From Mesostigma viride (taxonomy: Eukaryota > Streptophyta > Mesostigmatophyceae > Mesostigmatales > Mesostigmataceae), in assembly GCA_009746045.1 (NCBI GenBank), contig RPFO01000041.1, positions 8,431,841-8,495,840 of the forward strand: 64,000 nt of DNA, in the 5' to 3' direction. This document shows positions 1-10,324 of this stretch, one piece after another. Under the pieces are notes generated by a model. It had not been told where the DNA came from and searched no databases. It saw only the letters and a program-made list of their open reading frames with translations. Each line of letters starts with the position of its first letter. Positions within the stretch are counted from its first letter, which is position 1. Position numbers and translations under genes: made by a program.

Positions 1-1405
1 GTCAGCGCCACCGACAAGCGCTGACGCCAATATGACGTCCAGGTCCGCGCCGACCATGGGGCCCGCTGGCCCTCCAGGTCCAGCCGGTCCTCCCGGAGCC
101 GGCAACACTCCTTGAAGAAGGCGGAGGTCAGGGGCCCCATGGCCCCAAACTCCTCCAGGACAAAGGGCACCACACGATGGTGCCCGACGTCGCCGTAGGC
201 CAGGAGCTTGGCCCGCTCCGCCCGGTCCGCCGTGTAACCTGCCGTGAGGGAGGCCCCAGCCACCTAGCTAAGAGCCAAGGGCCGCGCCACCGAAACGTCA
301 ATAAGCAGATGCCGGCCACCCCCCTCAAAGTCCAGCACCACGATGTCAGGCCGGTGGTTGGGGAATAGAAGGCAGCGCCATCCGCATCCTCGGACCGGAT
401 GTTCGCGTGGGGGAAAACCGACCGAATCATGGCGAGCACCACCGTCAGGAGGACAGTGTGCAAATACAAATACCAATTCTGATTCTGTTGGCCCCCCATG
501 CAGGCAAGGTAGTGAGTCCCCGTGGGATCCAGCGGCTGCCCACAGCTACCACAAGGCCGCCCGGCCGGAACAAGAGGCTGCGGGGCAAATAGCTGGTGCC
601 GGAGCGCCACCGAGTAGTGGCTGGGAGCCAAGGCGAATGGGGGGCCATGGGAAGAGCACAAAGGTACGCCGAGCCCACACTCCGCAAGGAAAGCGAGAAC
701 AGCCACGCACGTCCCTGGGCGTTGAGGTCCGCGAAAAGAGCAATCCAATCAGCCGTGTGCAGAATACCCGCGTAGGTTTTCTGGTGTTTATCGATGACGC
801 GAGCAGGGAATGCGGCGGGAGATTGAACGGAGGCGACCGAGGGAGTGCCGCGAGGGAGGTGGCGCTGTACCGCCTGAGCGGCACGGACGGGAGAACAGGC
901 CTGCTGGATCTCAGCATAGGCCTCCTGGATGGCGGTGACGAAGGGCAAAGGGCTGCTGGGGTCCAGGAGGTCAGGCGCTGCCGTTGCCAAAAGGGGCAGG
1001 AGCCGGCAGCTTTCCGCCCACGACTGAGCGACGGAGCCCAAAAATGCTGCTGGGGCCAGCCGGGCGGCACGAGTTAGACCACAGCCACCCATCCGTGCAG
1101 GCAGGGAGGCAATGCGAATAGCATGTGGCGGGAGGTCGGGGCCCGGGACCAGCTGCGCCAAGGCCGACTGGATGCGTTCGTCGTGGCCCTCAGCGGCCAG
1201 CCGGACCTGAGCCGGAAGAGCGCCCCGGAGCCAGTGAACGACGCGAGGGTGAGCGCAAAACCACAGAAGCAGACCCTTGGTCTGCGAATCATGAAGGCGC
1301 GCAATCAAGGGCAGTACCTCAGTGCGTGCCTCGAGGGCGGCCCGCAGAGCATCGATGACAAACGCGGGGTCGCCAACCGGAACGCCGAGGACATCCAAAC
1401 TATAT
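1..1405 (-). pseudogene. 3' end of a decayed LINE-type (non-LTR) retrotransposon
   Basis: Read on the minus strand, three frames carry successive pieces of the C-terminal part of a LINE polyprotein. The first piece (about 1400 to 720) opens with LGVPVGDPAFV and continues through a Leu/Ala-rich region with ARMGGCGL, as seen downstream of the RT core in many algal and protist LINEs. A zinc-knuckle-like motif, CGSCGQPLDPTGTHYLAC, follows at about 553-500 in another frame. A third frame (353-270) gives RPDIVVLDFEGGGRHLLID, resembling the restriction-endonuclease-like tail of these elements. At least two frameshifts separate the pieces, so it is dead. The 5' end is lost at about 1405, where TA-repeat DNA and a MITE begin. 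Family assignment is from motif order and has not been searched. Confidence 0.72.
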
Positions 1406-1412
1406 ATATATA

Positions 1413-1828
1413 TAAGGCCGGGTCCACACGGGCAAAACTCACAGGGAAAACTGGCCGGGGAAAACCTCTCGGCACGGGTCGGCGCGCGGTTACAGATAGT
1501 ATCAGAGAGGCCAGGGGGCGAAGCGCCGGAAGTAACCGTGTGCAACCTGTCGTTTCGGGTGGACACGGCTTTTGGACAACGCGCTACTAGAATTTGCATG
1601 CGTCAAAACCTCTGTTTCCCGCCCGGGATTCTCGCATTCCTGCGGGAAAAATTTTGCCCGGCGAGGCAGGAATGCAAAAATCCCGGGCGGGAACCAGACT
1701 GGACCGGTTACAGGAGGGTATCAGGTACTTGATTCTATTTATAACCACCGTCGGCGCGGGACAGCCCGCGAAATTTTCCCAACCCGGCCAGTTTGCCCGT
1801 GAGTTTTGCCCGTGTGGACCCGGCCTAA
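1413..1828. mobile_element. PIF/Harbinger-like MITE (410 bp plus TAA duplication)
   Basis: The element spans 1416-1825. Its ends are inverted repeats beginning GGCCGGGTCCACACGGGC; about 40 bp match the other end with few mismatches. The 3-bp target duplication TAA (1413-1415 and 1826-1828) inside a TA-rich tract is the TWA-type signature of the PIF/Harbinger superfamily. No transposase is encoded, so it would be non-autonomous. It sits just 5' of the LINE remnant. Confidence 0.75.
1618..1691. repeat. Central palindrome inside the MITE
   Basis: Two 26-bp arms (1618-1643 and 1666-1691) are inverted copies with about three mismatches, both containing CCCGCCCGGGAT and GCATTCCTGC, around a 22-bp loop. 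Together with the terminal repeats this gives the MITE a nested foldback structure. Confidence 0.75.
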
Positions 1829-2614
1829 GTCCTTCTTGTCCTTCCTGTCTTACCCACGCGCGTAGAAACGGGGTTTCTGTTTTCTGTCGTGCTCTGTATT
1901 CATGTTTGTGCTTGTTGGGGAATGGGTCGCCCCGGAGGCACTGAGGCAGACCTTCGTGAGCTGTGGGCGGACCCCCGGAGGGCAACACTGCTTACAGCTC
2001 GAGGGTAGTTACCGGCTGGCCGTTGCCTCACTGTGTGTGTGTGTTGCCGGTAGCTGTACCTCAACGTTTTTCGTACTGTCTGTGAACGTCCTGTTTCTGC
2101 CTTGTGTTTCTCTCTCGCTGTGAGCACGTCACCTGCACGTAGAGGTATCCTGGGTGGGCTTTCCTCCTTTCTTTCCACTCCCTGCATTTCATGCTTCAAT
2201 ACTGTGTGATATTGCTTTATACCTAATCTGTAATTCATGGGAACCTCTCGCAATAGACGTAATAATGACGGAGGTTATATCGTATTCGTCACAGAGGCAG
2301 ATTAGTCTATTACGGATAATATACCCCTCCCATAATAAGGGCTGCACCAGACTAGGTATCTCACACAGCTACCTGCACATGATGTGTTGCGAGCACTCGA
2401 GCAGCTCCACCTGGGCACCTCCTTTAGGTCATAAGCACTACATATTGTTTGATACAGCAGCTATACAGCACTACTGTTAATAGCTAATAGTTAAAATCAG
2501 TAAATTATAAGTACTACTATTAAAGTATATATACATTACGCGGTTGTCCTCTCTCTCTCTCACTGGGGAGGTGTTACTTGCAGTGTACGGTGTTGGTACG
2601 GTACAACGGCCTAA
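1829..2614. other. No gene seen; promoter-like AT-rich end
   Basis: This stretch has no convincing reading frame. It holds a short GT tract (near 2035), an AT-rich segment (about 2200-2530), a TATA-like sequence TATATATACATTA near 2525 and a CT repeat at about 2549. The TATA-like site lies 90 bp upstream of the ATG at 2615 and could be its promoter or part of an unrecognised LTR. Confidence 0.4.
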
Positions 2615-2885
2615 ATGCCCCGAAGGCATAGGAGGCGAGGTACAGGTACTGCACAGTCCCCGGAGGACAATAGCAAGGAAGAACAGGAAATAGCTAGCAC
2701 GTCTAGTCGGAGTTCCAGTGGGTCCCGGAGATCCGAGGCAGCCGCTAGGGTTACCGCACAACGGCAGACGACCCGTGATCCGCAGCTAGAACGAGCTGCC
2801 CTAGAGGTTGATCAGCAACAACAGCCGCCGCAGCGGCAGCATCATTACCACCACCAGCAGCAGCAGCAGCAGTTACAGCAGGAGC
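2615..2885 (+). CDS. Gln-rich reading frame, truncated by an LTR insertion
   Basis: The frame opens with ATG at 2615. It reads an Arg-rich start (MPRRHRRRG), a Ser-rich middle and a Gln/His-rich end, and is cut after about 90 codons by the LTR that starts at 2886. The reading frame enters the LTR and stops at once. A TATA-like site and CT tract lie upstream. It could be the first part of a host gene or of another element's gag. No domain is recognised, and the low-complexity composition means the frame may be open by chance. The continuation on the far side of the insertion was not found in the window. Confidence 0.3.
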
Positions 2886-3537
2886 AGTAAGCATTTTGGG
2901 CAACCAATATGCTAAGTGGATGCAGTTTGGAAAGACCTTTCCAACGCCGTGCTGACCGCCTGAAACAGACAAGGGACGAGAAAGATATGAGGTCCCGAAG
3001 TCCTAGCCGTCCGTGGCCGACTACTGTAGGGTGCAGTCCTCTGGTATAGTGGACAGGACACGTGGCAGGACGTGCCTTCACAGGCTTAGCCTGACTATCA
3101 CGTGACTGTGGTCCACGTAGACCAGGAGGAGCAGCAGCCTGTGACTGGTGGAATACTGGAGCTGGCACAGGACTGCAAGGATACTAGGCCTTGCAGGCTT
3201 GTGACAGGTCCTGTACTTCCTAGGTTGCAGAGTCTAGGCAAATCCAGTTCGTCCTGGCTCTGCACTGATGCCAGTGGACGTTGAGGATTTGCTTGCACGC
3301 CTGCACGTGCCTCGTCACGCCGATGGGAACGAGGAACAACGCAAAGGATATAGCTTGGTCATGGGGATGACCAGCTATCTTGGCAAGCACGAACCGAGGC
3401 TCCCACATTGGACGTGGAAACGCTCACCGTGGTCGTGGCTTGGTGCACGGGTTTAAAGGTTGCTGTCTTGCAACTTTGGCTCATCCCGTTGTGCGCGTGA
3501 AAGACCAGGAGCTCACGCTCTGGCTTGGTTGCTAACT
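2886..3537 (+). repeat. LTR of the AGTTAGC family (652 bp), copy 1
   Basis: It is homologous throughout to the LTRs at 7076-7724, 29327-29973 and 45542-46190. It begins AGTAAGC (one change from AGTTAGC) and ends GCTAACT. It is followed, as in the other copies, by CGTATTATT and the start of ORF1. No matching 3' LTR was found, so this is the 5' end of a truncated element. Confidence 0.85.
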
Positions 3538-3567
3538 CGTATTATTGCATTCCTGTTGCGAGGTTTC

Positions 3568-3993
3568 ATGTCTGCCGAAGCTCGGGTTGAAACACCTGAG
3601 TCGTCTTCTCCCAGGCGCGAAGCTGCACCAGAGCCGCCGGCGAGCGAGAACTCTTTCTATCTCTATACTCATCGATCCAACGCCTCCACCTTCGTGCAAG
3701 CGGCCTACGTTGCGCGGAGCCTTGCTGAGGGCGGTTGGGTGGCTGTGTTTGGCAACGCAGCAGGGCCGTCGGCGAACGACCCCGTGGTGATGAGGATCCG
3801 GGCGACGACGTCGCCAGGAGAAACAGGGAGAGTGTGCACGGAGCGTCTCGTGGCCATACGAGACGAGATAGCTTCATTGATTTATAGTCTAGAAGTTGCG
3901 TACCAGGGCGGGCACGTGACCATCCAGGCGCTCGACTTGGCGCGAGAGAGGCTGGGTCAGCTGGTGGCCATCTGCTTAGGTGGTACCAGGTTA
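3568..3993 (+). pseudogene. ORF1 of the AGTTAGC retrotransposon, 3'-truncated
   Basis: The ATG at 3568 starts a protein alignable with the ORF1 proteins at 7757 and 46216: a Ser/Pro-rich start, then STFVQAAYVAR, GGWVAVFGNAAGPSANDP and LVAICLGG. Homology stops near 3993, where the G-rich minisatellite begins, leaving about 142 of roughly 380-400 residues. The function of ORF1 is unknown. The remaining frame runs a few codons into the repeat before stopping. Confidence 0.75.
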
Positions 3994-4495
3994 TATAGTA
4001 TAAAAACATGTGGGGGGGTACGTGCTGGCATGAATAAATAAATGTGGGGGGTGATGCTACGTATAAATACATGTGGGGGGGTGCTGCTACGTAGAAATAC
4101 ATGTGGGGGGTGCTGCTACGTATAAATACATGTGGGGGGTGATGCTACGTATAAATACATGTGGGGGGGTGATGCTACGTATAAATACATGTGGGGGGGT
4201 GATGGCATGAATAATAAATGTGGGGGGGTGCTGCTACGGATAAATAAATGTGGGGGGTGCTGCTACGTATCAATACATGTGGGGGGGTGATGCTACGTAT
4301 AAATACATGTGGGGGGGTGATGCTACGTATCAATACATGTGGGGGGGTGATGCTACGTATCAATACATGTGGGGGGGTGATGCTACGTATAAGTACATGT
4401 GGGGGGGGTGATGGCATGAATAATAATAAATGTTGGGGGGTGATGCTACGTATAAATAAATGTGTGTGTGTGTGGGGGGGGGGGGGGGGGGGTGC
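3994..4495. repeat. G-rich minisatellite, about 30-bp unit, ending in a run of 19 G
   Basis: About sixteen imperfect copies of a roughly 30-bp unit are present, each with ATGTGGGGGGGTGATGCTAC and a variable TATAAATAC segment. The array ends in a GT run and G19 at 4474-4492. It lies exactly where homology to the ORF1 element is lost, so the array either replaced or expanded at the breakpoint. Six- to eight-base G runs recur on one strand only. Confidence 0.9.
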
Positions 4496-6319
4496 TGCAA
4501 CGAGTTAACGTAAAGAATTTACGTTAGATGGATAGAGATTGTTGCGCTCTTTCCAACGGCACCTTGAACGCCTCATTTGGTTACGGGACGTAAAAGTTAT
4601 GACGTTCCTAGGCTGTGCCGACAGTGACCGGCGCGCCAATGTGGGCGCGTACGGACACAGGATGTACAAGTGTCACTTTGATAGTCCGCAGGACGTTGAC
4701 AGGACTTGTACAGGACTTGATAGTCAATTGATAGGTAAGCGTGCTGTAGCGCGCCAGGACCTATGAGACAGTTGATGCTGAGTAATGTACGGATAATAGG
4801 TCCACAGGACTAGCCGTATGGACAATTGATAGATCTGCGCGCCAAAGGCGTGCCAGAGTCTGTGTAATCAATTGATTGACAGTTCAGCTGTGACAGAGCA
4901 GCTGAATACTTGGACGCGTCCCTAGCAAGTTATATGAGTGACTTGTTAGCTCTAGGACGCTAGCTCTTGCGTGCACGCTCTCTTGGCACTGCGACCCTGT
5001 CGTCTGTGCTACGTGCAGTCTTGGAATCTGTTACTGTTACGGACGTAAATTAGGTCCTTCGCCCCAGCAGTCGTTCCTGGGTTTACGTTTAGCTTGTACT
5101 GTTGGACACTGTTGTCCCGGTACCGTGGTGCAATTGGCGCCGCGCCGCGTACTTCAGTAGTGGTCCTTATCCTTCGTGTAGAATGTAGTGGACCAGCATG
5201 AATCTGTGTATCTGTCGGCGAGGGTCATGTCGGCCCGAGCATGCTAGACCGTTGGTGATCATTTATGCACGTCCTACCCCTCGTGTGGGCACTCGGCGTG
5301 TGTTAATGAATTGACACATATATAGCTAGGGTCATGGCAGTGTAGTAGTGTTTCCTTTGTTATCCTGGAGTAAACGGGTTTCGGTTGAATGGCCTATGGC
5401 ATATTATAGTCGTACTTATGTTAATGCATTGAGATCCAGCTCGTCACGTTCGTCTTTCGCACAACTTAGGCGGCCTCACTAACTTAGGTAGTATTAGACG
5501 GGGGTTAGGTAGAGGCGGATAAGAGAGCAGAGTCGTAACAGTGCGGTGAGCTGGTGACTGCCCAAGTTCTGTCAACGCGTCCTGTCGACGCGTGCGATGA
5601 CACAGCACAGAGTCAAGGAGTTTCCGGGGAAATGCCAAGATCCTGTTTTTGTCAGTCGTACCATCTTGGCCGCAGAGTCAGGAGTTTTGCGCCAAGATCC
5701 ATCGTCCTGTTAGTAGAAGCAAAAGGAAATCGTTCAGGTGCACCCGCACTTCACGCACCCCTCAAATAATTGCCGGCTTCGCCCTTTCTTCGAACCTTGG
5801 TTGTTCTGAAAATGGGCTCCGCCGACGAAACTTTTAACGTACAACGCACGTTACTGGATACTCACAACAACTAGGGACGGCAGCAGGCAGAAAGCGCAAG
5901 TTGCCACGGCACCAGGCAGTTGAGAGCCTGCATAGCCACAGAGAGCCACCTGACTGCAGCACACTGCACTAGTGCACCCATGACCCACCCCGCCACCCTA
6001 TCTGTTTTGGCGGGAAGCCTGTGGGCTGGCGCCTCTGACACTGCCAACTGACCGTGGCGTACTACCAACTACCGTGCGCTCTCAGCACGGCCAACCCGTG
6101 GCTTATCAACAACAACAGTGTAGCACCAGCACCGCCAGTTAACGCCAAGCGCATTGGCGTGTTCCTGATTTGGCATATTCTACGATTCCAGCGGCACCGG
6201 AACGAGTTCATTCCGACAAGTATCAAGAAAGTTATGGCGTTCCGACTTCCCGGTCGCGCGCGAGCGCGAGCCGGCTGTTCTTCTAAGTCGTGCGTGAATA
6301 TTTGCCGACGGCATATGGG
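4496..6319. other. No gene seen
   Basis: No reading frame with recognisable content is present. Visible features are a TATATATAGC promoter-like site near 5319, an imperfect short duplication of a block containing CAGAGTCAAGGAG and CCAAGATCC (about 5605-5650 and 5672-5712), and several short ATTGATAG-type repeats near 4725-4870. It could be the leader or internal DNA of an unrecognised element, because it leads straight into the LTR-like unit at 6320. Confidence 0.35.
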
Positions 6320-7075
6320 TGTCGCGTTCGCGTGCCATATCATCCTGGACTGGTAATTGCCGCTACTTGGAATGCATCCACTATCAGCAGTAATCATGTG
6401 TGTGATATGCCACCTCCCCCGCCCTAAAATGAGAATGTAAGGTGCGGTCCTTTACGGCACCGCCACCTTCATGACAGGCAATCCGGCCCAATCAGCCCAT
6501 TCTTGAGACAATGCTTTATCATCAAAGCAACCAAAAGACCTTTCAATTCCAATGAGATACACGACGAATTACAAAGACTGTCGAGTTGTAATGTTGTAGT
6601 TATAAGAGCAGCTGTGAGGCCCCTTGGGTGACGCCACTGCAGGCCCCTTGTGGCGGCAGTGCGTGTGTTCCCGACCTAGTTCCTACTGGCATGCATGGCA
6701 ACGACGACCAGGGTGCCCGAAGGCCCTGTCCCTTGTCTCGTTCTCAGTCTTACACACATTCTTAACAAAACCAGTACATTGTCGTATCCGTCAGTCCATC
6801 CTCATGGCAACTGACTGCATGCAACCACTCACGGGGGCTGCTCCGGGCTGCTCGAACTATTTCACCCCATGAAGACAACAAACCAGTTGTGAGGGAGAGT
6901 AACGGACGAACAACGACCACCATGGTTCGTTGCTCATCCTTCTATACTGCTCAAAGATCAAGCCTGGCGGCTGGCGCCACTAGCGCCACTTTAGACATCA
7001 GCCAATCATAACATTGTCTAATTTCCGACAAGCTAAACTTCAAGATTTATCTGTCCATAGCGAACACAAATATAC
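6320..7075. repeat. LTR-like unit G, copy 1, left part
   Basis: The sequence opens TGTCGCGTTCG and matches the first two-thirds of the unit at 30347-31803. The unit is interrupted after 7075 by the composite retrotransposon 7076-29973 and resumes at 29979-30344, ending CGCGACA. The two parts sum to 1,122 bp, exactly the length of copy 2 after removing its 335-bp insertion. TATAC at 7071-7075 is repeated at 29974-29978. No protein is encoded. Confidence 0.8.
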
Positions 7076-7724
7076 AGTTAGCACTTTGGGCAACCAATAT
7101 GCTAAGTGGATGCAGTTTGGAAAGACCTTTCCAACGCCGTGCTGACCGCCTGAAACAGACAAGGGACGAGAAAGATATGAGGTCCCGAAGTCCTAGCCGT
7201 CCGGGGCCGACTTAAGGGTGCAGTCCTCTGGTATAGTGGGCAGGACACGTGGCAGGCCGTGCCTGCACAGGCTTAGCCTGACTATCACGTGACTGTGGTC
7301 CACGTAGACCAGGAGGAGCAGCAGCCTGTGACTGGTGGGGTACTGGAGCTGGCACAGGACTGCAAGGATACTAGACCTTGCAGGCTTGTGACAGGTCCTG
7401 TACTTCCTAGGTTGCAGAGTCTAGGCAAATCCAGCTCGTCCTGGCTCTGCACTGATGCCAGTGGACGTTGGGGATTTGCTTGCACGCCTGCACGTGCCTC
7501 GTCACGCCGATGGGAACGAGGAACAACGCAAAGGATATAGCTTGGTCATGGGGGATGACCAGCTATCTTGGCAAGCACGAACCGTGGGCGCCCACATTGG
7601 ACGTGGAAGTGACCACCGTGGTCGTGACTTGGTGCACGGGTTAAAAGGTTGCTGCCTGCAACTTTGGCTCATCCCGTTGTGCGTGAAAGACTAGGAGCTC
7701 ACGCTCTGGGCTTTGTTGCTAACT
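7076..7724 (+). repeat. 5' LTR (649 bp)
   Basis: The boundaries are set by identity with 29327-29973: flanking bases differ on both sides and the TATAC duplication abuts it. The first 30 bases after AG form an inverted repeat (TTAGCA...TGCTAA). It differs from the 3' LTR at only a handful of positions plus a 2-bp indel, so the insertion is fairly young. The base after the LTR is the start of CGTATTATT, conserved in all copies but not a TGG-type primer site. Confidence 0.88.
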
Positions 7725-7756
7725 CGTATTATTCCATTTCCTGTTGCAAGGTTTTC

Positions 7757-8908
7757 ATGTCGGCCGAAGCTTGGGCAGAAACGCCTGAGTTGTCTTCTCC
7801 CAACCGCCAAGCTACGCCGGAGCCGCCGGCGCGCGAGAGCTCCTTTTATCCTTATACCCATCAGTCCAACGCATCTACCTTCGTGCAAGCGGCATACGTT
7901 GCGCGAGGACTTGCTGAGGGTGGGTGGGTGGCTGTGTTCGGAAACGCAGCAGGGCCGTCTGCAAACGACCCGGTGGTGATGAGGATAAGGGCGACGACGT
8001 CGCCAGGCGAAACCGGGAGAGTGGCCACGGAGCGTCTCGTAGGCATACGGGACGAGATTGCTTCGTTGATTTACAGTTTGGAGGTCGCGTACCAGGGCGG
8101 TCACGTGACAATTCAAGCGCTGGACTTGGCGAGGGAAACGCTGAGCCAGCTGACGGCCATCTGTTTAGGTGGTGCCAGATTGTACAATCACTGGGTGGCT
8201 ACGAGCTCTTTGGGGGAGGGCACCGACGCGTCGCACATTATACGGGACGCGCAGACGCGCGAGGAAGACAACCCGTGGGGTTCCGCAGAGGTCGTTGCTC
8301 AAACCTGCGAGCACTTGGTCAATATATTGATCCAGGAGTCTCGGGGGCACGCCGACCATTGGGTTATCACCACTCGACCGCCGGGCATCTGGTCCACGTT
8401 GGACACGCCCAGGGTGCATAGGGCGCCGGGGGCAACGGGGCCAACCGTGACCGTCATCACAGGTCGCGAGGTGACCGACGAGGAGTTCCACGATCAGTTT
8501 GTGGACCGACCAACAGGCATCATCGCCAGGTCGTCGCAGCAAATCGACGAAGGCGACGGTACGAACGAGGGGTACTCCGCTCGACGCAGGGCAGAGTTGC
8601 ATATTCCCTTTGAGCCGGAGCACGATTTTGCTGAGATAGGTCGGGGGTCGCGTAACGACCGACGGGGTGGTGGTAGCAGGTGGGTCCGAAACCTTCAGTG
8701 GTATCGCCGGGGCAGCGCGCCCAGAGTGCCGGTGGAGCAGACGGCAGCCGGGAGGCCGGTGAGCCGCGTGCTTGGTCCTTATAACACAGAGGAGGTCCGA
8801 GCAGTTCCCCGAGTGGGAACACCGGTGGCGCGGACTGCACAAGAGCGTGAGGCGGAAGCAGAGCCTGGAGAGCAGCCGACGGCCTCTTCAGGCAGCGCCA
8901 GCGCTTGA
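7757..8908 (+). CDS. ORF1 protein of the AGTTAGC retrotransposon
   Basis: The ATG at 7757 gives 383 codons before the TGA at 8906 and is the first ATG after the LTR; its start is conserved at 3568 and 46216. The protein has a Ser/Pro/Glu-rich N-terminus (residues 1-35), a probably helical centre (about 40-205) with STFVQAAYVARGLA, LVGIRDEIASLIYSLEVA and CEHLVNILIQE, a middle segment WVITTRPPGIWSTL, an Arg/Gly-rich stretch with RRGGGSRWVRNLQW, and an acidic Glu/Ala tail. No known domain is recognised. It lies 53 bp upstream of gag and the copy at 46216 keeps the same organisation, so it belongs to the element. It could be a nucleic-acid-binding or matrix-like accessory protein, but that is a guess from composition. 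Confidence 0.75.
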   Translation: MSAEAWAETPELSSPNRQATPEPPARESSFYPYTHQSNASTFVQAAYVARGLAEGGWVAVFGNAAGPSANDPVVMRIRATTSPGETGRVATERLVGIRDEIASLIYSLEVAYQGGHVTIQALDLARETLSQLTAICLGGARLYNHWVATSSLGEGTDASHIIRDAQTREEDNPWGSAEVVAQTCEHLVNILIQESRGHADHWVITTRPPGIWSTLDTPRVHRAPGATGPTVTVITGREVTDEEFHDQFVDRPTGIIARSSQQIDEGDGTNEGYSARRRAELHIPFEPEHDFAEIGRGSRNDRRGGGSRWVRNLQWYRRGSAPRVPVEQTAAGRPVSRVLGPYNTEEVRAVPRVGTPVARTAQEREAEAEPGEQPTASSGSASA

Positions 8909-8961
8909 ATTTGTTCTTCTTTTCCCTTCGCCTGTGTTGTTGTGTCGTCCCACTGTATATA

Positions 8962-10324
8962 ATGCCTCGTGGCAAACCGGGCGACGGCGACAAGGGCGAG
9001 GTGGAGGCACCGGCAGGGGAAAGCCAGGAGTCTAGGAAGGACAAGGAGCAGTTGGTGGGGGAGGCTATCCCTACCAGCGACGGCGATGGGGGAAAGCGGC
9101 CGGGAAGCAAGCGACGACACGAAGACGCTGTGGAGGAGGCGCGGAAGGTGCGGGCGACATGGCCGTCTGACGCGATGACGATGGCAAACGGGCAACCAGC
9201 CGTGGAGAAGCGTAAGAGGGACACCTCCGCTGACGGCAATGGTAAGAGGCTTCATGTGGATGTGCCCTCCCCTGCGCCTGCTGGCCCTAGTGGTGCTGTT
9301 GTTGTGACACCCGCTGTGGGGGAGCCAGTGAAGGCAGTGCCAGGGTCGAGGCCTCACATGAGTGCAGTCACTGTCATGAATGGGCAAAAGCCTCTTAACC
9401 CGCCACTAGCACAGGAAGCTTTAGACAAGTGGCTAGAGGACATGGAGTTGGTTGTGCTCTCCGTGGACCCCACTGTCAACCTAGTGCAGGTGTTCCACTC
9501 GTCCACATGCAACAGGGACTCCTCAGAGCGTGTCAGGGAGAAGGCTAGGACAGCTGCCAGGGATAAGCTCACCTGGGCACAGTTCCTGGATGGGTTGAGG
9601 GAGGAGTTCTCTGACAAGGTTCTCAACCTCACCAGCTACTACAAACACCAGTATGACACCTTTGAGATAGTGGGCCCTGTGGCAGAGGAATGGGCTAGGC
9701 TCAACCGTATCAGAGACAAGGGGGCCAAGTATGGCTTCCTGGTCACAGATAGGGCCTTAGCAGACTATTTCCTGGACCGTATGGGTCTGAGTGTGGATGG
9801 TAGGAACAGTGCCCGCATGTTTCTTAGCCAGACTGTCGACTGATGGCTCCTTGCGTGCTCTGGAGCTTGTAATCCTCAGCATCAGGAAGCCAGACCCTGC
9901 CTGCAAAGCCATCCAGTCCCATGGCAGCAATGCCACCTCTGCTGTGCAGGGCCAAGGTGATGTCCCCGGGTACCCAGCCCGTGATGGGGCAAGGCCTAAC
10001 AAGCGTAAGCGCTTCAGGCGCCAGAGGCAGGGGTCTCAGGGTGGCAAGGGTGCAGGTTCCCAAGGAGGGGTTGGGAGCCAGCAAGCTGGTGGTCAGCAGG
10101 GTAAGGGTGGCCAGGGGCAAGGCAAGGGCCAAGCTCAAGGCAACCAGGGCAAGCAGGGTGGGCAGTCTCAAGGAGGCCAGGGGAAGCCTGGTAAGGGTGG
10201 GGCTGGGTCTGGGAAGAAGGGTGGAGCGTGTTTTGTGTGTGGCAAGGAGGGTCACTGGCGTCGTGAGTGCCCTGACAGGAAGGCCAAGCCTGCTGGGGCA
10301 GGGGGCCAGTCTGGGCAGCAGTGA
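8962..10324 (+). pseudogene. gag (capsid-zinc knuckle), frameshifted
   Basis: The ATG at 8962 starts MPRGKPGDGDKGE, a charged N-terminal region, followed by a capsid-like helical domain (ALDKWLEDMELVV, WAQFLDGLREEFSDKV, ALADYFLDRMGLSV). An extra 7 bp near 9834-9840, relative to the copies at 21890 and 49684, shifts the frame and stops it at 9841. The remainder in the next frame gives a Gly/Gln/Lys-rich linker and the zinc knuckle CFVCGKEGHWRREC (CX2CX4HX4C). It ends at a TGA (10322-10324) followed directly by CTAG, and the pol frame continues in phase after that stop. Gag packages RNA into virus-like particles in this type of element. Confidence 0.85.

Noticed and set aside
4175-4508. Repeat protein or CRISPR-like array at the 30-bp repeats
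   Set aside because: The units are contiguous with no unique spacers and lie in a eukaryotic repeat; frames merely translate the minisatellite.
6320-7075. Target duplication for unit G copy 1 alone
   Set aside because: ATGGG before and GCTGT after do not match; only the pair as a whole has matching TGGG flanks.
9419-10255. Long antisense frames opposite gag (also at 49419-50099 and 21631-22497)
   Set aside because: They mirror the codon pattern of gag and contain no recognisable motif; the sense strand has the capsid domain and zinc knuckle.
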